DNA of 64,000 nucleotides, taken from positions 594,561 through 658,560 of the forward strand of contig NMRA01000061.1 of assembly GCA_002633005.1 (NCBI GenBank), given 5' to 3'. Positions within the stretch are counted from its first letter, which is position 1, and each line of letters opens with the position of its first letter. A model generated the notes under the pieces. That model did no database searches, was not told the DNA's origin, and saw nothing but the letters and a program-made list of their open reading frames with translations. This DNA is from Phoronis australis. Taxonomy: Eukaryota; Phoronida; Phoronidae. This document shows, one piece after another, positions 23,290-35,555 of the stretch. A program made the translations under genes and the position numbers.

Positions 23290-23520
23290 AGCGTTATATG
23301 GCCAGACGTAGTGAAGCGTTACCTTTTCGCGCGTTGAAATGTTCCTACTCAACGCGTACAGTTGCTTAACCAACGCGTAGTATAGCTTAATCAACGCGCT
23401 GGATTAGTCATTCAACGTGCTGAATTGATTCTTAAACGATTATCGTTCTGCTCTTATCCAACGCTTACTGTTGCTTAATCTAAGCGTAGTATTGTTTAAT
23501 TAACGCACTGAATTATTTAC
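23290..23520. repeat. Degenerate AACGCG tandem repeat (right copy)
   Basis: Units such as TTAATCAACGCGCTGGATTA, about 21 bp, repeated with divergence. Partner of the array at 8340-8490. Confidence 0.55.
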
Positions 23521-23980
23521 CTATAGCCGCGCAAGTGGTTCGCATATTGGCGTATGCGCCTTAGTTCCGCATCAACCCAGGTAATGTCCCCTGTATAGGC
23601 CCATACATTCGTTCGCATGTAGGCGCACCTGTTTTGACTACAGCTGTGCCTACTAATGGAATTTTTTACGATTGCCTCTGTATCTTTGGAGTTCCTAGGC
23701 GTAATGTTAAGAAATTTGGCAAATAGTTTTGTATTGCTGTATGGCCTCGCTATCAAGTTCATGAACCTACATTCTAAAGTAATGCCTTTCTGCACAAACA
23801 TCCATGGGCCTAATGGTTCACCAATAAGCCATTCAACGCGTAGTATTGCTCATTCAACGCGCTGACATAGTTATTGTTGTGTCCAACCAATGACAAGTTT
23901 GCAGTTAGTACGTACCGCCGCGAGGCGGCAGCACAGACGAAACATGGCCGGGGTAGAACACAATTTTCGAAACTGGAGCA

Positions 23981-24099
23981 GAGTTCAGTAACTCTAGGAC
24001 CTCGCTAAAAAGCAAGACTTCGCGGTATTGTCATGTATTTGTAATGAGAACACGTGATTGTGGCTAGATCTCAGCAAGGTCCTAGCGTAACTGAACTCT
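23981..24099. mobile_element. GTTCAGTAAC-type MITE, 119 bp
   Basis: Ends AGAGTTCAGTAAC and GTAACTGAACTCT are inverted repeats. The interior has AAAAAGCAAGACTTCGCG and ATGAGAACACGTGA. Same family as the arms of 12675-13021 and the copies at 42670-42783 and 57080-57215. The left segmental copy continues differently at this point. Confidence 0.7.
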
Positions 24100-24496
24100 A
24101 CCCTTACCTTGCATGCACTTGGAAAGTCTCCCGCCATTTTGAAATTTGAGATTGTAGTGTGTTCTGTTATACCAATAAAGTCATATATCCAGTATATTAA
24201 TACGTTTATTATGGAGAGCACAAATACACTACTTATCAGATCGAGCTGTGGCCATTAGAGGAAGTAAGTCAAGTTCAATGTGGCTTCCAAATAACAACAT
24301 TACTTAACTAACACATGACAGAGAGCACGGACGTGATTGAACTACATGACCTGATTAAAAGTGGGCGTTGAATAAGCAATAGTATGCGCTAAATAAGAAC
24401 AGAACATGAGGTATTCGTTCACAATCCATCTCAGCGCGTAAAATATCTAATACTACGCGTTGATAAGCAATTTAAGTGTGCGTTGAATATAGACCA

Positions 24497-27400
24497 GGCC
24501 CTTAACCCGAAAACGTTTACACCACGGATTAAAGCACCAAATTTGGCACACTTGGTACTTTTTAACATGCTGAATCTCATGGTGGTCGGTTGCCCAAATT
24601 TTGAGGTCAAGGTCAAATCTCGAAAAACAAAATGACCGCCAAGTAACACATCTTTGGTTGCTTAAGAGATGAACACACATTTTAAGGTTAGGTAATGGTA
24701 CTTTCATAACTAGAAATCTATCAAAATGACATTGCAATATATTTTCCTCATAATATGAAAACACCTCATTTGCATAAATCCAATATGGCCGCCAAACTTT
24801 AACTAACGAACTGCAATTTTAACAAAAGCATCTATTTTGATTTGGTGCAAGACTAATAATACAAAAACAAATAGGTTCTCTTACCAAAAATGAACTAGAT
24901 TTATCGTTAATTAGTACAGTTATTATGAAAATTCGGTTGATGTTGTGATAAAAAGGCCAATATACGCATAGAACTTGAGGGACCACCAAAAACTCAGAGA
25001 TTAGCTTTGATAAATGACGTTAGTATGCTTATCTGTAATATCAACAGAATAGAACGGATTAATGTCAAATTGTCAAACGTAGCTCACAGAATTCAATTAA
25101 CACTATCATCTGTTCCTCTGCGTCATAACAAACCATGTCACTGACATGTTCCCCGGCATTTGCAAAGTGATGTGCATGCTAAGGAATTGCATTCACATCA
25201 CTAGCCGCATAGTTGTAAGCTCTTGCAAACACACTTAATGAGCTACTGACCAGCTTTGGAGACTTCAGGCATAGTGTCCAGCCAGGTGTCCATTGTTGGT
25301 CTGTGCCTCTCTGCCATCCAAACCCCTCTGGACTTGATTTCCCGTGGATTGGCAGCTGCCAGCTTGATACAAGCATTTGTTAACAATCTTTATCAGTAGA
25401 GATTGGGTAAGCAATACATTTGGCATGATCTGAACGTTTCGGCGGAAAGATCCTTTTGTAAAGTATTAACTTGGCTGGTTTTGGCTTTCGATCATAAACG
25501 AGACATGCATTTGTGTTGAACTCCTGACTGTCGATTTTGAGTTGCTGAAAGGAATTGACTGAGGGGCACGAGAATGCCCGAGTATCATCAGGGTAAGCTT
25601 TCCATGTCTCCCATGCTGTTTTCTTCCCTTCTCCATAGAACTGGAACATTGTGTCCGACCTTGTTAAGGCATGGAACTGGTAGAGCTACACACAAATCGT
25701 ACCCAAGCTGGTCAAACACGCTACTGACAAAGAGCTCCCGCGCGTTCGTTCCAGGTTTAACCACTACCCGTAATTGAATTGCTGGCTGCAAAGCCTTAAA
25801 CTGGTCAAAATACCAAGAAGAACGACCATCCACTGTAGTAACCAGTATTCTATGATTACCTTTGATGAAAGCGTCTGCAATGTACAAGCCCATACGGGTG
25901 TCCGACTCCTCATGATCGCATGGTGTTATGTCAGAACCGGAGGAAAGAACAGACTGACCGTAGGTAACATATATCTTGTTCTGGAGGACAGGCGATTGCC
26001 AAGATATCTTCAGCTAACAGCACGAACAATTCCTCTTTATTCTTCGAGTTTTGAAAGAAATTCTGGAAGTTCAGAGACAATTGCATTTGGGGTGAAACTT
26101 TGGCAGGGTCACCCGAACCTCTATCAGCTCTTGCGGTGACCTTCAAGCTGAATTCGGTGTAAGCATCTGCAAACACAATGTCAACTCTACTTACTATAGG
26201 TGGAAAGGTTAGAATGTGCCCACGTAGCAGTTTTCACCGAACTGTCCGAATGTCACTGATTCGTTTGGAGAAAAGCTGTGCACAATAGCTGGTCGACAAA
26301 AGACTTTGACATCGACGGATTCAGGAACGTCTGGATGAGGAAATTCCAACATGTTGAGTAATTGTGACTTCTGTGAAGGTAAACGGAGACTGCCGTTTTG
26401 GTTCAGGGATGGTGGCCATGAATGATTCTCATGCATAAGAAAATCAACCATGTTAGCCTCTAGAAATTGATTAGCTACAAAAAGCTGACTAAGCTGCAGT
26501 CTTTCTTGATGTCATCCACGCGTTGCTGAGTCACTCTTTTTGCCTTACCGCTAGCTTTTTTGAAAACACCAAACTTGTTTTTTCTTGATAGGAGTCTTTA
26601 TTGGTTGTGACTTTACAATTAAAACCGTTAGCTTAAAGTTGTCATATTGCTGTTTTTCAGTCACTTCGATAGTCTGAAGACTTGTATCGTCATAAGTTCA
26701 TTACCATGGTCAAAGAAAGGCTTTCTCTTTGCTGAAGTTACATCTTACACCACACAAACTGTTCAATTAGTTTTTAAAGTTGTTCTGGAAGGATGTACTG
26801 TCTTTGTGGTAGCTTGTCTCCTCACTATTGTCTTCAAAACGCTTATATTGACAATCAAACTCAGTCACCAACCAGGCTAGCTCGCACCCAAACACAATTT
26901 ACCCTGTCAAAGCATTTGGATTTTCAGTTAATCCAATAGCTCCATCACTGTCTTTGGCTAAGGCGTTATTTTGTTCATCCGCTTGGTCAATTGCAATAGC
27001 ACAGAATCTTTGCTGTGTCTTTGAAAACATCCACTGTTTCTTAAGATGTTGTTGTACGTTAGCTGACATAGCTGTCATGTCTTGGATGTGGACAGGGACC
27101 CATCTTGCATAATTTTGAAGGTCAAGAGCAAGGAAATAGAGCACAAGAAATTCAAGAACATCAATGTACAGCTACAAGTTGCCTTCACTATGAGCAAGGA
27201 CGAACATCAAGATCAGTAAAATAACATTTCAGAAATCAAATTTTGGAACTCTTGTTGGGTTATCACTTTTTCAGCCGGAGAAAGATGTTGGTCGAAAACT
27301 TCACCTTCATTTCCCACAATAAGAAATGGTTCTTCCTGAAGCTTTGCCAGAGATTTGCATGTCATGTTCAAGTCAAGTGCGAAACTTGAAGAAAGGAATC

Positions 27401-29184
27401 AGCTTTACCAACTGTAGCCACTGAGGCCTCCAGCCAGAAGTAGGCAGTATGAATACGTCATAGTGACGTAACGGGAGCTGATATATCGTTCCAGCTCAGG
27501 TAACCAGCCGTCTTCCAAACAGTTCTAATAATTGTGCCTAAGGCTTGTTATTCGGAAAATGTACGTTATCTCAACTGATTTCAATAAAGTTTTAGAACAA
27601 TCGGTTGTCGGTCAATTACAAGTGGTGAATCTGGAGTAGGGCATTCCTCAAACAACTTGGTCTTGGGTAGAAGGTACTGCGAAATTAAAGCATAATTTTT
27701 GTAGATATTATTTATCGGAATAGGGCTGTTGGAAAAATTAGTCTCTTGTGCCTTATTAAAAAAACTTTCATTGTATTTATGCGAATAGTGATTTAAACAG
27801 GAAATCCCTGCCCCTGTCTTCAAATGTGCTGAAGCCCACCAAAAGTCATAACGTGAAATATTCGTGATAGAATCTCAGGACTAGAAACTTGACACGCTTT
27901 TACCAGCGATTTCAATAGTTTATTACCCATTAGGGCTGTAGGGGCAATAAACATGAAAATTACACCAGGTCTGGCAATGGAACTTAACGCCATCAGGTAA
28001 TGTGTAGTCGTGAAATCGCATGTTACTCAAAGGTTTGTGGTTTTCTTTGGAATTTCCACCGACTCGAAAATGAGGCATAGTTTTTTGGGTAGGTCTATCA
28101 CGACCAAACGCGATACGATTATTTCCAATCAGTTAAATCAATTTAGGATATTTTTACATACACAGTTACTCAAAAAAGTACATACCTAAATTCGAAAATC
28201 TCATTAAAAATATTACAATAACAATGAACTGAAGGTCAACATTATGGAGTCTCAGAGCTCATGCCACCTGCTTGGGTACTGTTGTCTGGATGAGCAAGGG
28301 TCAGCTTCAGTTGTTACATAATATGTCAACACAAGCAATTGGATGGACACAAAGCTTAAAAACAGACATTCGTTTATAGGACATGTTCCTCAAGACTATT
28401 CATTATGCCTGGACCTGTTTTAAAGTAAAGTGCAACAAGAACTTCACCTTTTTTGATACAACAAGTAAAACCTGACTTTTTTATTTCATTTTGCTGGAAA
28501 ACCATAAATGACATAAATTACTTTAATTGGTTTGGTTTATGTCACAATCAAGTTCAAACTAAAATATAAACACATTTATTAACAAAGTTACCTTCATCTA
28601 TGATCAAATTAAAAATGATGATAAAAGTTTCAGCAATTGTTCTTTGAAAATTTAGCAAGATGTCCGATTTCTTTTAATCATGGAAACGATTTGTTACATA
28701 ATTAACCATCAATATTTTTAAAAAATATCTAAAAATGAATTTTTGTTAAAGGTAAAACATTTTAGAGTTGATTTAATGCAAACTCATACTAGTTCGACAG
28801 TTTTTCTCAGCCAGAGAACACAACTAGACTTATTTTTCATTGAAAATGTATATGCTATATTAATTACAATAATTATCATCTGAAGTGTCTGGAAAATTAC
28901 TTTTTTACTTTTAACTTGTTTTTACAAGTTATTAACATTAATTTTAAATCAAAATAAAGCCTCCTGCTTATCACCTGACACAGTAATTAAACAGGTATTT
29001 CGTGTGAAGCCATTTTAAAAAATTACCCACATGACCTTTGACCTTGATTTGACCTTGACCTTGACCTCAAATTTCAGACAACCGACCCCCATGAGATTCA
29101 GCGTGTCCCAAAGTATCTGTGTAACAACTTTGGTGCTTTAATCCGGGGTGTAAATGTTTTGGGGTTTTTGGCTGCTAAGAGACC
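24497..29184. mobile_element. 4.7-kb element with about 150-bp terminal inverted repeats and an unassigned ORF family
   Basis: The left end (GGCCCTTAACCC, then TTTACACCACGGATTAAAGC, CTGAATCTCATGG, GTCGGTTG and GAGGTCAAGGTCAA) is mirrored at the right end, ending at 29184, over about 150 bp. Between the ends, on the minus strand, lies a broken copy of a large protein family (25179-27185). The region 27200-29000 is AT-rich and shows no coding sequence. No clear target duplication is visible. The inverted ends suggest a DNA transposon, or a cut-and-paste derivative, carrying the ORF. The superfamily is not one I can name. Confidence 0.7.
25179..27185 (-). pseudogene. Broken copy of a large repetitive animal protein family of unknown function
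   Basis: Pieces in protein order on the minus strand: 27185-26899 with YFLALDLQNYARWVPVH and DQADEQNNALAKD...GLTENP; 26451-26209 with VFCRPAIVHSF; 26176-25931 with TARADRGSGD and ELFVLLAEDI; about 25930-25588 with CDHEESDTRMGLYIADAF and ILVTTVD; 25649-25380 with GEGKKTAWETWKAYPDDT and CLVYDR; and 25376-25179 with GFGWQRG...WTPGWT. I recall this order (xLALDxxNYARW, EEADTR, GKKTAWxTWKAYP, W-rich end) from long uncharacterised proteins abundant in cnidarian, echinoderm and amphioxus gene sets. The EEADTR/VD pattern hints at a nuclease-like fold, which is speculation. A TAG at 27172-27174 replaces an expected W codon, and frames change repeatedly, so it is a pseudogene. Confidence 0.7.
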
Positions 29185-32120
29185 GGACTAACAAGCACAT
29201 TCCAACGCAAAGATACTCGTCTAGGAACACTTTGGAGCTTAATTCAGACAGACGCAGTCTCCCTTACCGGTACCGGATACATCGTATAACTCCCTATAGA
29301 CAACCGGTAATCTCGTGAACTTGTCTTCGCTGATCAGGTGGTTTTTTCACTCTGGCTGTAAATGGATTGAAGATATGTCTTCTCTCTGCAAACTTTCTTG
29401 AATATAGGTTAAAAGGATATTAAACCCTGTTTTGGTGATTTCAACCAGTCCTCCTTCTGCCGCCTAATAATGCACCATTGGCGTCCCACGTGACAAGAGT
29501 CGGATAAAAGCAGGAGTCAACTTCTACATTCTTTGTCTTTGTGGTATTTGGTGGGTGGTATTTCCTTACAGTTCCGTGTAACTCGCCTGAAGCATAGGCC
29601 ACGCTTTCCCGTTTAGCAGACTTTCTAAGGAATTTTCAAATTTGGTAGAAATATTTGATGGTTGTCGAGGATTACAGAGCATCATATCGTTTCAGAGGAC
29701 TGGATGGGAACGTCATTTTTAATATCTGTTAATAGGCCGAAGCCGGGTTTGATATTCTTTCACATAAACTATTGAGACAAACTACACCTGAATACACGAG
29801 ACGTTTTGGGAAAACTGTCTCATAACTCTGTAGAAGCAAAACGTCGAAATTCGGGAGGTTTTAGTCACCTGACAGATTGTATTGTTGTGGACTGCTTTAC
29901 ATGTGATAGACCGTACTGTTGGTCTGATCTAATCTACACTAATTTGAGACAAGGGTCTTAGAGTTACGTCATAGTTGAGTTGACCCCACCCCACTGCACC
30001 CATCACGGGCTTCCATAGCATGAAAGTGTATACTGGATCACTGACAACAATGATAGCACACTATCTCGCTTTGCGTAAGCACTCTTGAACAATGCACTTG
30101 ACGTCATGCACCAGTAAGATTTATCCCGATGATGAGTTATAAGTGTTATGCACCCGGCCCCATACCTGGATTGAATTATGCGAAAATCAATCGAATAACC
30201 AGAACAGACCATGCTTGTATTTAATCAACGCTCCGCCGCATTGTAAAATATATCACTGCAGAGAACCCCGTTGTAGGCCGCATTTTTGTCAGATTGGCAT
30301 GAAATTTACAAAAAATCATGTGTCATGTCAATAACTTGAGAACGTTTGTATTTAATTGAAATCAGAATCGAGGTGTCGCTGTGGCGGGTATACGTTATTT
30401 TTTCTGTTTTATATAGCCATAGCTTAGGTGTCCTTAATTTTACGAATATTTCTGATACCTGGAATGTGAATAAATGTACACATACCACACACTCGTTATA
30501 CCAATGCTGGGTTACTTTCCTGTGAAAGATATGGCTGGGTATCAGCCACTAGCAAGACATAGCCAAAATACGCGAGTTAGGTAATCCCGTTTGGTTTTAG
30601 TCGTTCTTTGAACCGTGGTGTATAATTGCCAGCAAGTCGTGATGCCGAACAAGAGACAACGGGAAATCGTAACAATGGACTAGATCGACATCTGGATTTA
30701 GTCTCGATCTGGAAACCGCTGTGGTCTGCAGTTTAAACCAAACAGAAGTTTTCTGTAAGTTGGCTCCTGCTTTTTTAAACATGAGGCTGGTACTGAAATC
30801 AATAATTTTTTTTTCAGTAGAAAGTGAAATCATAAGAATCGCAACTTGTAGTGACAGGTCTGAAAACTATGCCCTTGACCATGTAAGACTCCATTGTGTT
30901 TTAACTCGTTTTCCTCAGAATGCAAGTAAAAAACTTTCTCGTCAAAATGTTAATTCTGAATGTAAAGCTTTTAATGTACTGGAAAACAGTTACTTGCTAA
31001 GTATTTAGATTTTGTCTTGTAAGAAAATTCTAATTTCGTTCATTGCCGAAGAGTACTTGAACTAAATAACTTCCACGGGCGCATTTTTTGTGTTTTTTTT
31101 TTGTTTTTTAATTAAACAATGTTCGTGGCAGCATAGGTGCATTAATAAATGTCCTGTTTACCCCGCTATTATTGCTCGGCTTTATTACATTGTTGAAATT
31201 ATGCCTATTTAGAGTGCAGAGGGCAAAACATACAAAATTTACCTGTCTATTGTTTCCTGATCGAGAGGAGTCCTTAGTGCTAGGATTGCTTGCAATTGTC
31301 AGTTGTCATTACACACATTGGACGATTTTCCAAATTTTGTTAAAAGATATTCATCGTGGTTTCCATAAATGCTAGCACTTTGGACATGTGGTGGCACTCG
31401 ACAGTTTTTGCTAATTTTAAGCTTGAACAACCAGGTCTTGGCAGCTCCTGCAGTCTGTTCTTCATCTACAGTATACGGGACCAAAGACTACATAAACCTT
31501 ACTCAAAGTCTGTTGCAGACACTAATTCTAAAATCAAATTCTACATCTTCCACGACAACCGGAAGTTCAGCCGACTACTTAAAACGCGACCAAAAATCAA
31601 TCAAATCAGCAGTTTTCACCCCAAACCCATTTTTATGCGAAAACTAAGAACTGAGAGAAAGTTCATTCAGACTGCCAAAACTCTCCAGTTTACAGAAATG
31701 CGGTGAAAGGTGGGCGTCGACTAGCCAATTTTTTTACAAATCCAAAGTGTTTGAAGAATTCCCTGGTAAATTTCGACTTATCAGCTTTGAACAGAGCTCC
31801 GAAGCAATAAATTCCGTTATTTGTTTTTTTAAATTTTACTGCATATCGTCAACCCCTGATGTTGTACAACAGACACTCGTTGAAATAAATGTCTGCGAAT
31901 TAAACTGTGAAATGCGCTTAAGTACTGGCTGGCCTGTAACTCAGACGGCAGATAGTTTGGAGCGGTGCGTGTGAGCTTCATGTTCGAATTTGCCTTTTCT
32001 CGCCTATAGTAAATGTCACATTGAATGTAGAAAAATTATGAAATGCAAACATTACATATATGTGTGACTCAAATATCGTGGCAGCTCTCACTCGTTTGTG
32101 TACTATTAATGGTGTTACTG
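29185..32120. other. No gene seen
   Basis: Frames of up to 116 codons (for example 31356-31706) show no domain or splice context. A tRNA-like segment is noted separately. Confidence 0.5.
31928..31995 (+). repeat. Possible tRNA-derived SINE head
   Basis: The words TGTAACTCAGACGG (A-box-like) and GTTCGAATTTGCC (B-box-like) are about 33 bp apart, which resembles a diverged tRNA. No full cloverleaf was verified. A second weak A-box-like word is on the minus strand near 32560. Confidence 0.3.
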
Positions 32121-32505
32121 CAGTGGCGGATCTAGGATATCACAAGAGGGGGCCCAACCTTTTTTTCCGGCTGTAAGCATTTGCGTAAAATATGATTGTA
32201 GATGCGCATAGCACCGAATGGGGAGAGGTCGAGAGGGGGTTTGCCAATGAAATTTTTCTGTTTTTTCCTCCAAAAATCAAGCATTTTCCTTGATTCCTGA
32301 AGTATTATCCAAGAAAAAATAACACGGAGAACGTATCACTGACACGTTCTCCGTGTTTTTTTTTTCATTTTTTTCTTGGATAATACTTCAGGAATCAAGG
32401 AAAATGCTTGACTTTTAGAGGTAANAATTGTGGTTCACTTTGCGCAAATGCTTACAGCCGGACAAAATGTTGGGCCCCCCTTGTGATATCCTAGATCCGC
32501 CACTG
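32121..32505. mobile_element. CAGTGGCGGATC foldback MITE, 385 bp
   Basis: It starts CAGTGGCGGATCTAGGATAT and ends with the mirror image. The inverted match continues for about 65 bp to GGCTGTAAGCATTTGCG. At its centre (about 32276-32413) is a second, nearly perfect hairpin with arms of about 60 bp (GATTCCTGAAGTATTATCC and mirror). A single N lies at 32425. Partial relatives occur at 17289-17435, near 35500-35555 and near 39875. The CAGTGG terminus is common among hAT-type MITEs. Confidence 0.75.
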
Positions 32506-34265
32506 TTATCAAACAGGAAAAGGTCACGACCTGGCGCGTGCTTTACCACTACACCACCACGACTTACTGCTAATCTCATACTAAGAGACCTACTTGTTTA
32601 TGGTCCATAGCGTTTGCGCGTGAAACCTACATGTACTTCTTTTTGTAATGCTAATTACACGTTTTATATTTTGTGCAATCGGTTCTTAACAATTTTTTGT
32701 TGTATTTAAAATAGTCTTCAAGTGCCCAAAAGACCAAATCCGTTTTTCGTGTTGGCAATAATGACGGGATTCCTTTGGAAATCGTCTTAAGTCAGTTTGA
32801 CAAAGAGAGAATTATGAGTTTCTGAGTGACTCACTAAGGCTTCGATTAAAATTCACATCTTACCAGCAGCTTTTGTTTTTTCATCGTCACTCTGGTTCCA
32901 TTTTATTTAAAAAATGAAGTAAATTTTCTTCATTGCACAGTGGAGCAGACGACGGAAACGGAGTTATGCCACTAAATTATTTAATCATATTTCGTTAAAA
33001 CGATATCACTCATTTGTTATTAGCAAGCTATAAATGCTAGTAAAATGCATCCAAATATGTCTATTTCAGCGCCCTTTTTGTTGCAAAATGGAGGTATATG
33101 CCAGTTATCACAGATATAATGGATGAAAATTGTTAAAAAGCGAAAATTTGCTACATCTCACCAAACCAAACCCATGCGCTGAGTCTTAAAAAATCTGTGA
33201 TTTTGGGTATAGACTATACCTGTTTTTTATACGGAGTCACTCTTAAAGTTTTTCTCTGATTTTAAAGCAGTATTTCGCCCCCTTTAGCTGCCTAAAAGGG
33301 AAATCGAATCAGGACTTTGACTCTCATAATGTCTCTGACTGTGACAGGAATCTATTTCCCATACCAACTCGAGTCACAGCCAACGAGTACATGCGCCAGT
33401 TTCGAATTCGTAATTTTTAGGTTTGGCCAACCCCGATAAATTTTAAAGCATTTTTTGAGTTGCTGACAGTTTCGATGTTCTTGTTTGTAACGGACATAGC
33501 ATCATATCGCGGCAAGGAGTATTATGAGACCTTTTCTATAAGAGTAAAAGGTCTAATTTCATTTTTGTTTTAGCTAGCTAAACGGGGCGAAACTTTACAG
33601 CTATAATTAATTACGCTGACAGCCAAAACTACAGAACAAGTAAACGAAAACACGAAATGTCGTTTTTAGTTTCAATGATTGCTCATGAAGAACAAATAAC
33701 ACATGTTGCAAAAAAAGCAATAAGTCGTATACGAAAAAGTGTGGTGTGTATACAGGGGTTTAGACAACTTCCAAATATTCAAAAGCATAAGGAGCACCGA
33801 CGGGGCGTAAAAACTTGAATATCAGGTGATCGCGTAACAGCAGCCTCAAGTTGTTGAACAACGAAGACCTATATTGTTAGTCCGGAAATAAACATGTGTT
33901 CTGTATCGTTACGAGAAAAACTGGCGAACGATGGTGCTCTCAGCTCACAGTCTATTATTAAAAGCGACAATAAATAATTAAATATCACTTTATTAACATT
34001 AATCACGTTGAAAACAATTGAATAACGTCAAATGTATCAGGAAACAAATCATCTAAAAACAGTTTCACGAAACCAAAACATCCTGTGCACAGTCGTGGTG
34101 AAAAGATATACCGGACTAGGTTGCAGAGGGACCAGAACTGAGTACACTGAAACTCAACATCTACACAAATCAAGCTGTCCTAGTCCGTTGCGAGACCTAA
34201 AGTGTACTATGCAAAAAAAATTTGAATTGAAAACTTCTCTCTAGACACTTTTTAATCCCCAGTGG
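32506..34265. other. No gene seen
   Basis: Short frames only, none with domain or splice support. Confidence 0.5.
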
Positions 34266-34448
34266 TTACTCATACGTTAGTTCTATCCTTCTGTTGTCTA
34301 GACTGCCGAAGAATCTGATGGTTTGCTCCTCTTGGAACCATTCTACCCAGATATCTTCGATGTTTGTTCCCAACGCTTGCACTTCGTCAACTGCTGTGAC
34401 AATGAGCTTGTAAGCCTCTACAATGTCAGCATCTCGTCGTTTCGCAGC
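34266..34448 (-). pseudogene. Fragment resembling a hAT/ZMYM-type transposase
   Basis: The minus-strand frame reads KRRDADIVEAYKLIVTAVDE, then a stretch with EDIWVEWFQEEQ, ending with a stop. The pattern (D-I/V-V-x-AYxL, then a W-F/D-x-E run) recalls the segment found before the dimerisation region in hAT-derived proteins. Only about 55 codons survive, and upstream the frame is closed by TGA. Assignment is tentative. Confidence 0.35.
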
Positions 34449-35499
34449 TCAGTTGGCACTAAGACCCTTGAGGTTGCCAAATCCATTCAAAAGACTTACA
34501 TGCGCAACTAAATTTGATTCGTTCATCATGAACTATTTCAAACCTTGACGATGTATCCCAGCTAGGACCTATTTGCATCTCTTGTAATTTTTTAAATAAA
34601 CGCCCCAATGTCTAAATGCTTAAAACCCGAAGTACTAACATCAAATAAATGCCCATGGGCATGAGCGTTTCATCGGGTGGGCCTTTTTGCGCAAATTCCC
34701 AGTATAGAAGACCGCAGTGTGCTTATTGCAGGTAGAAAGACGGTAGGTGTTGAGGTCGGAACTAGGACTCCGTAGGAGGCTTATTGAACATCGCACGAGT
34801 CCCGCAAGACTTTGTTGTGAAAGAGCAACCTCTCCGCAATTTCTGTTACTGTACACTGTTCGTGAATGCGGTCATGTTTGTCAATGTGAGTGCCCCCTTG
34901 GTCATTCCTTGTATAGACATAACTTGTTGGAGTGTATCTTCAAACGGACTCGCGACCAGACCACGGCGCCCGCCACAATAGCAATTCTTCGGAAAAAGAT
35001 TTTTTTTTTCAAAAATATTACATCTACATGTACACTGCATGACATTGCGCAAGACAACTTTACTATACATCAGTTACAAACGTGAGGAGTATAATAGAAT
35101 GACACGGCATGACAGATGAGGTAAAAACGTTGCACGTCAATTCGCCTGAATATCAAGGTTGCGGCACCACAGTACTTCCCCTAATCAAATCAAAACATAT
35201 CTTAGAGTAAAGAAGCTAATTACCTAAATAAATCAGCTATAGAACTGCTCTTTCAGCGGTGGATCCATCCAAAAATTGGCTACTTCAGAAGTGTCGACGG
35301 AAGCGCGCGCACAATTGATCTCCGCGCGTTTTGCCGATGAGCCACGAAGACTCAGCAATTCACAATGAAAAAATAATATTTTCAGAGTGAACCCCTCAAT
35401 TTTTTCCAAGTGGGTTTACTTGGGATTTACACACGCTAGCGGTGCCGTTTTTGTTTTGCTAGAGACGCGTTTGTTTTTTGTGTTTTTTTTTATTTTTGG

Positions 35500-35555
35500 G
35501 TCCTGGCCCAAGGGGGGGTTAAACCCCCTGAACCCCCCGTAGATCCGCCACTGTA
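35500..35555 (-). repeat. Solo end of a CAGTGGCGGATC-type element
   Basis: GTAGATCCGCCACTG preceded by runs of C and G is the right end of the MITE family at 32121-32505. The left end is not recognised nearby. Confidence 0.5.

Larger units (their letters stand above)
15468..23985. repeat. Segmental duplication, right copy (contains the intact Ly6 exon 1)
   Basis: Direct-orientation partner of 2755-9020; see that entry for matching landmarks. This copy carries two private THAP elements (15643-19868 and 20845-22501). It runs to the words GAAACATGGCCG and GAAACTGGAG near 23940-23980, just before a MITE at 23981. Confidence 0.75.

Noticed and set aside
32510-32590. tRNA gene on the minus strand (TGGTGTAGTGGTAAAGC)
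   Set aside because: Only an A-box-like word. No B box or foldable cloverleaf before the MITE interrupts the sequence.
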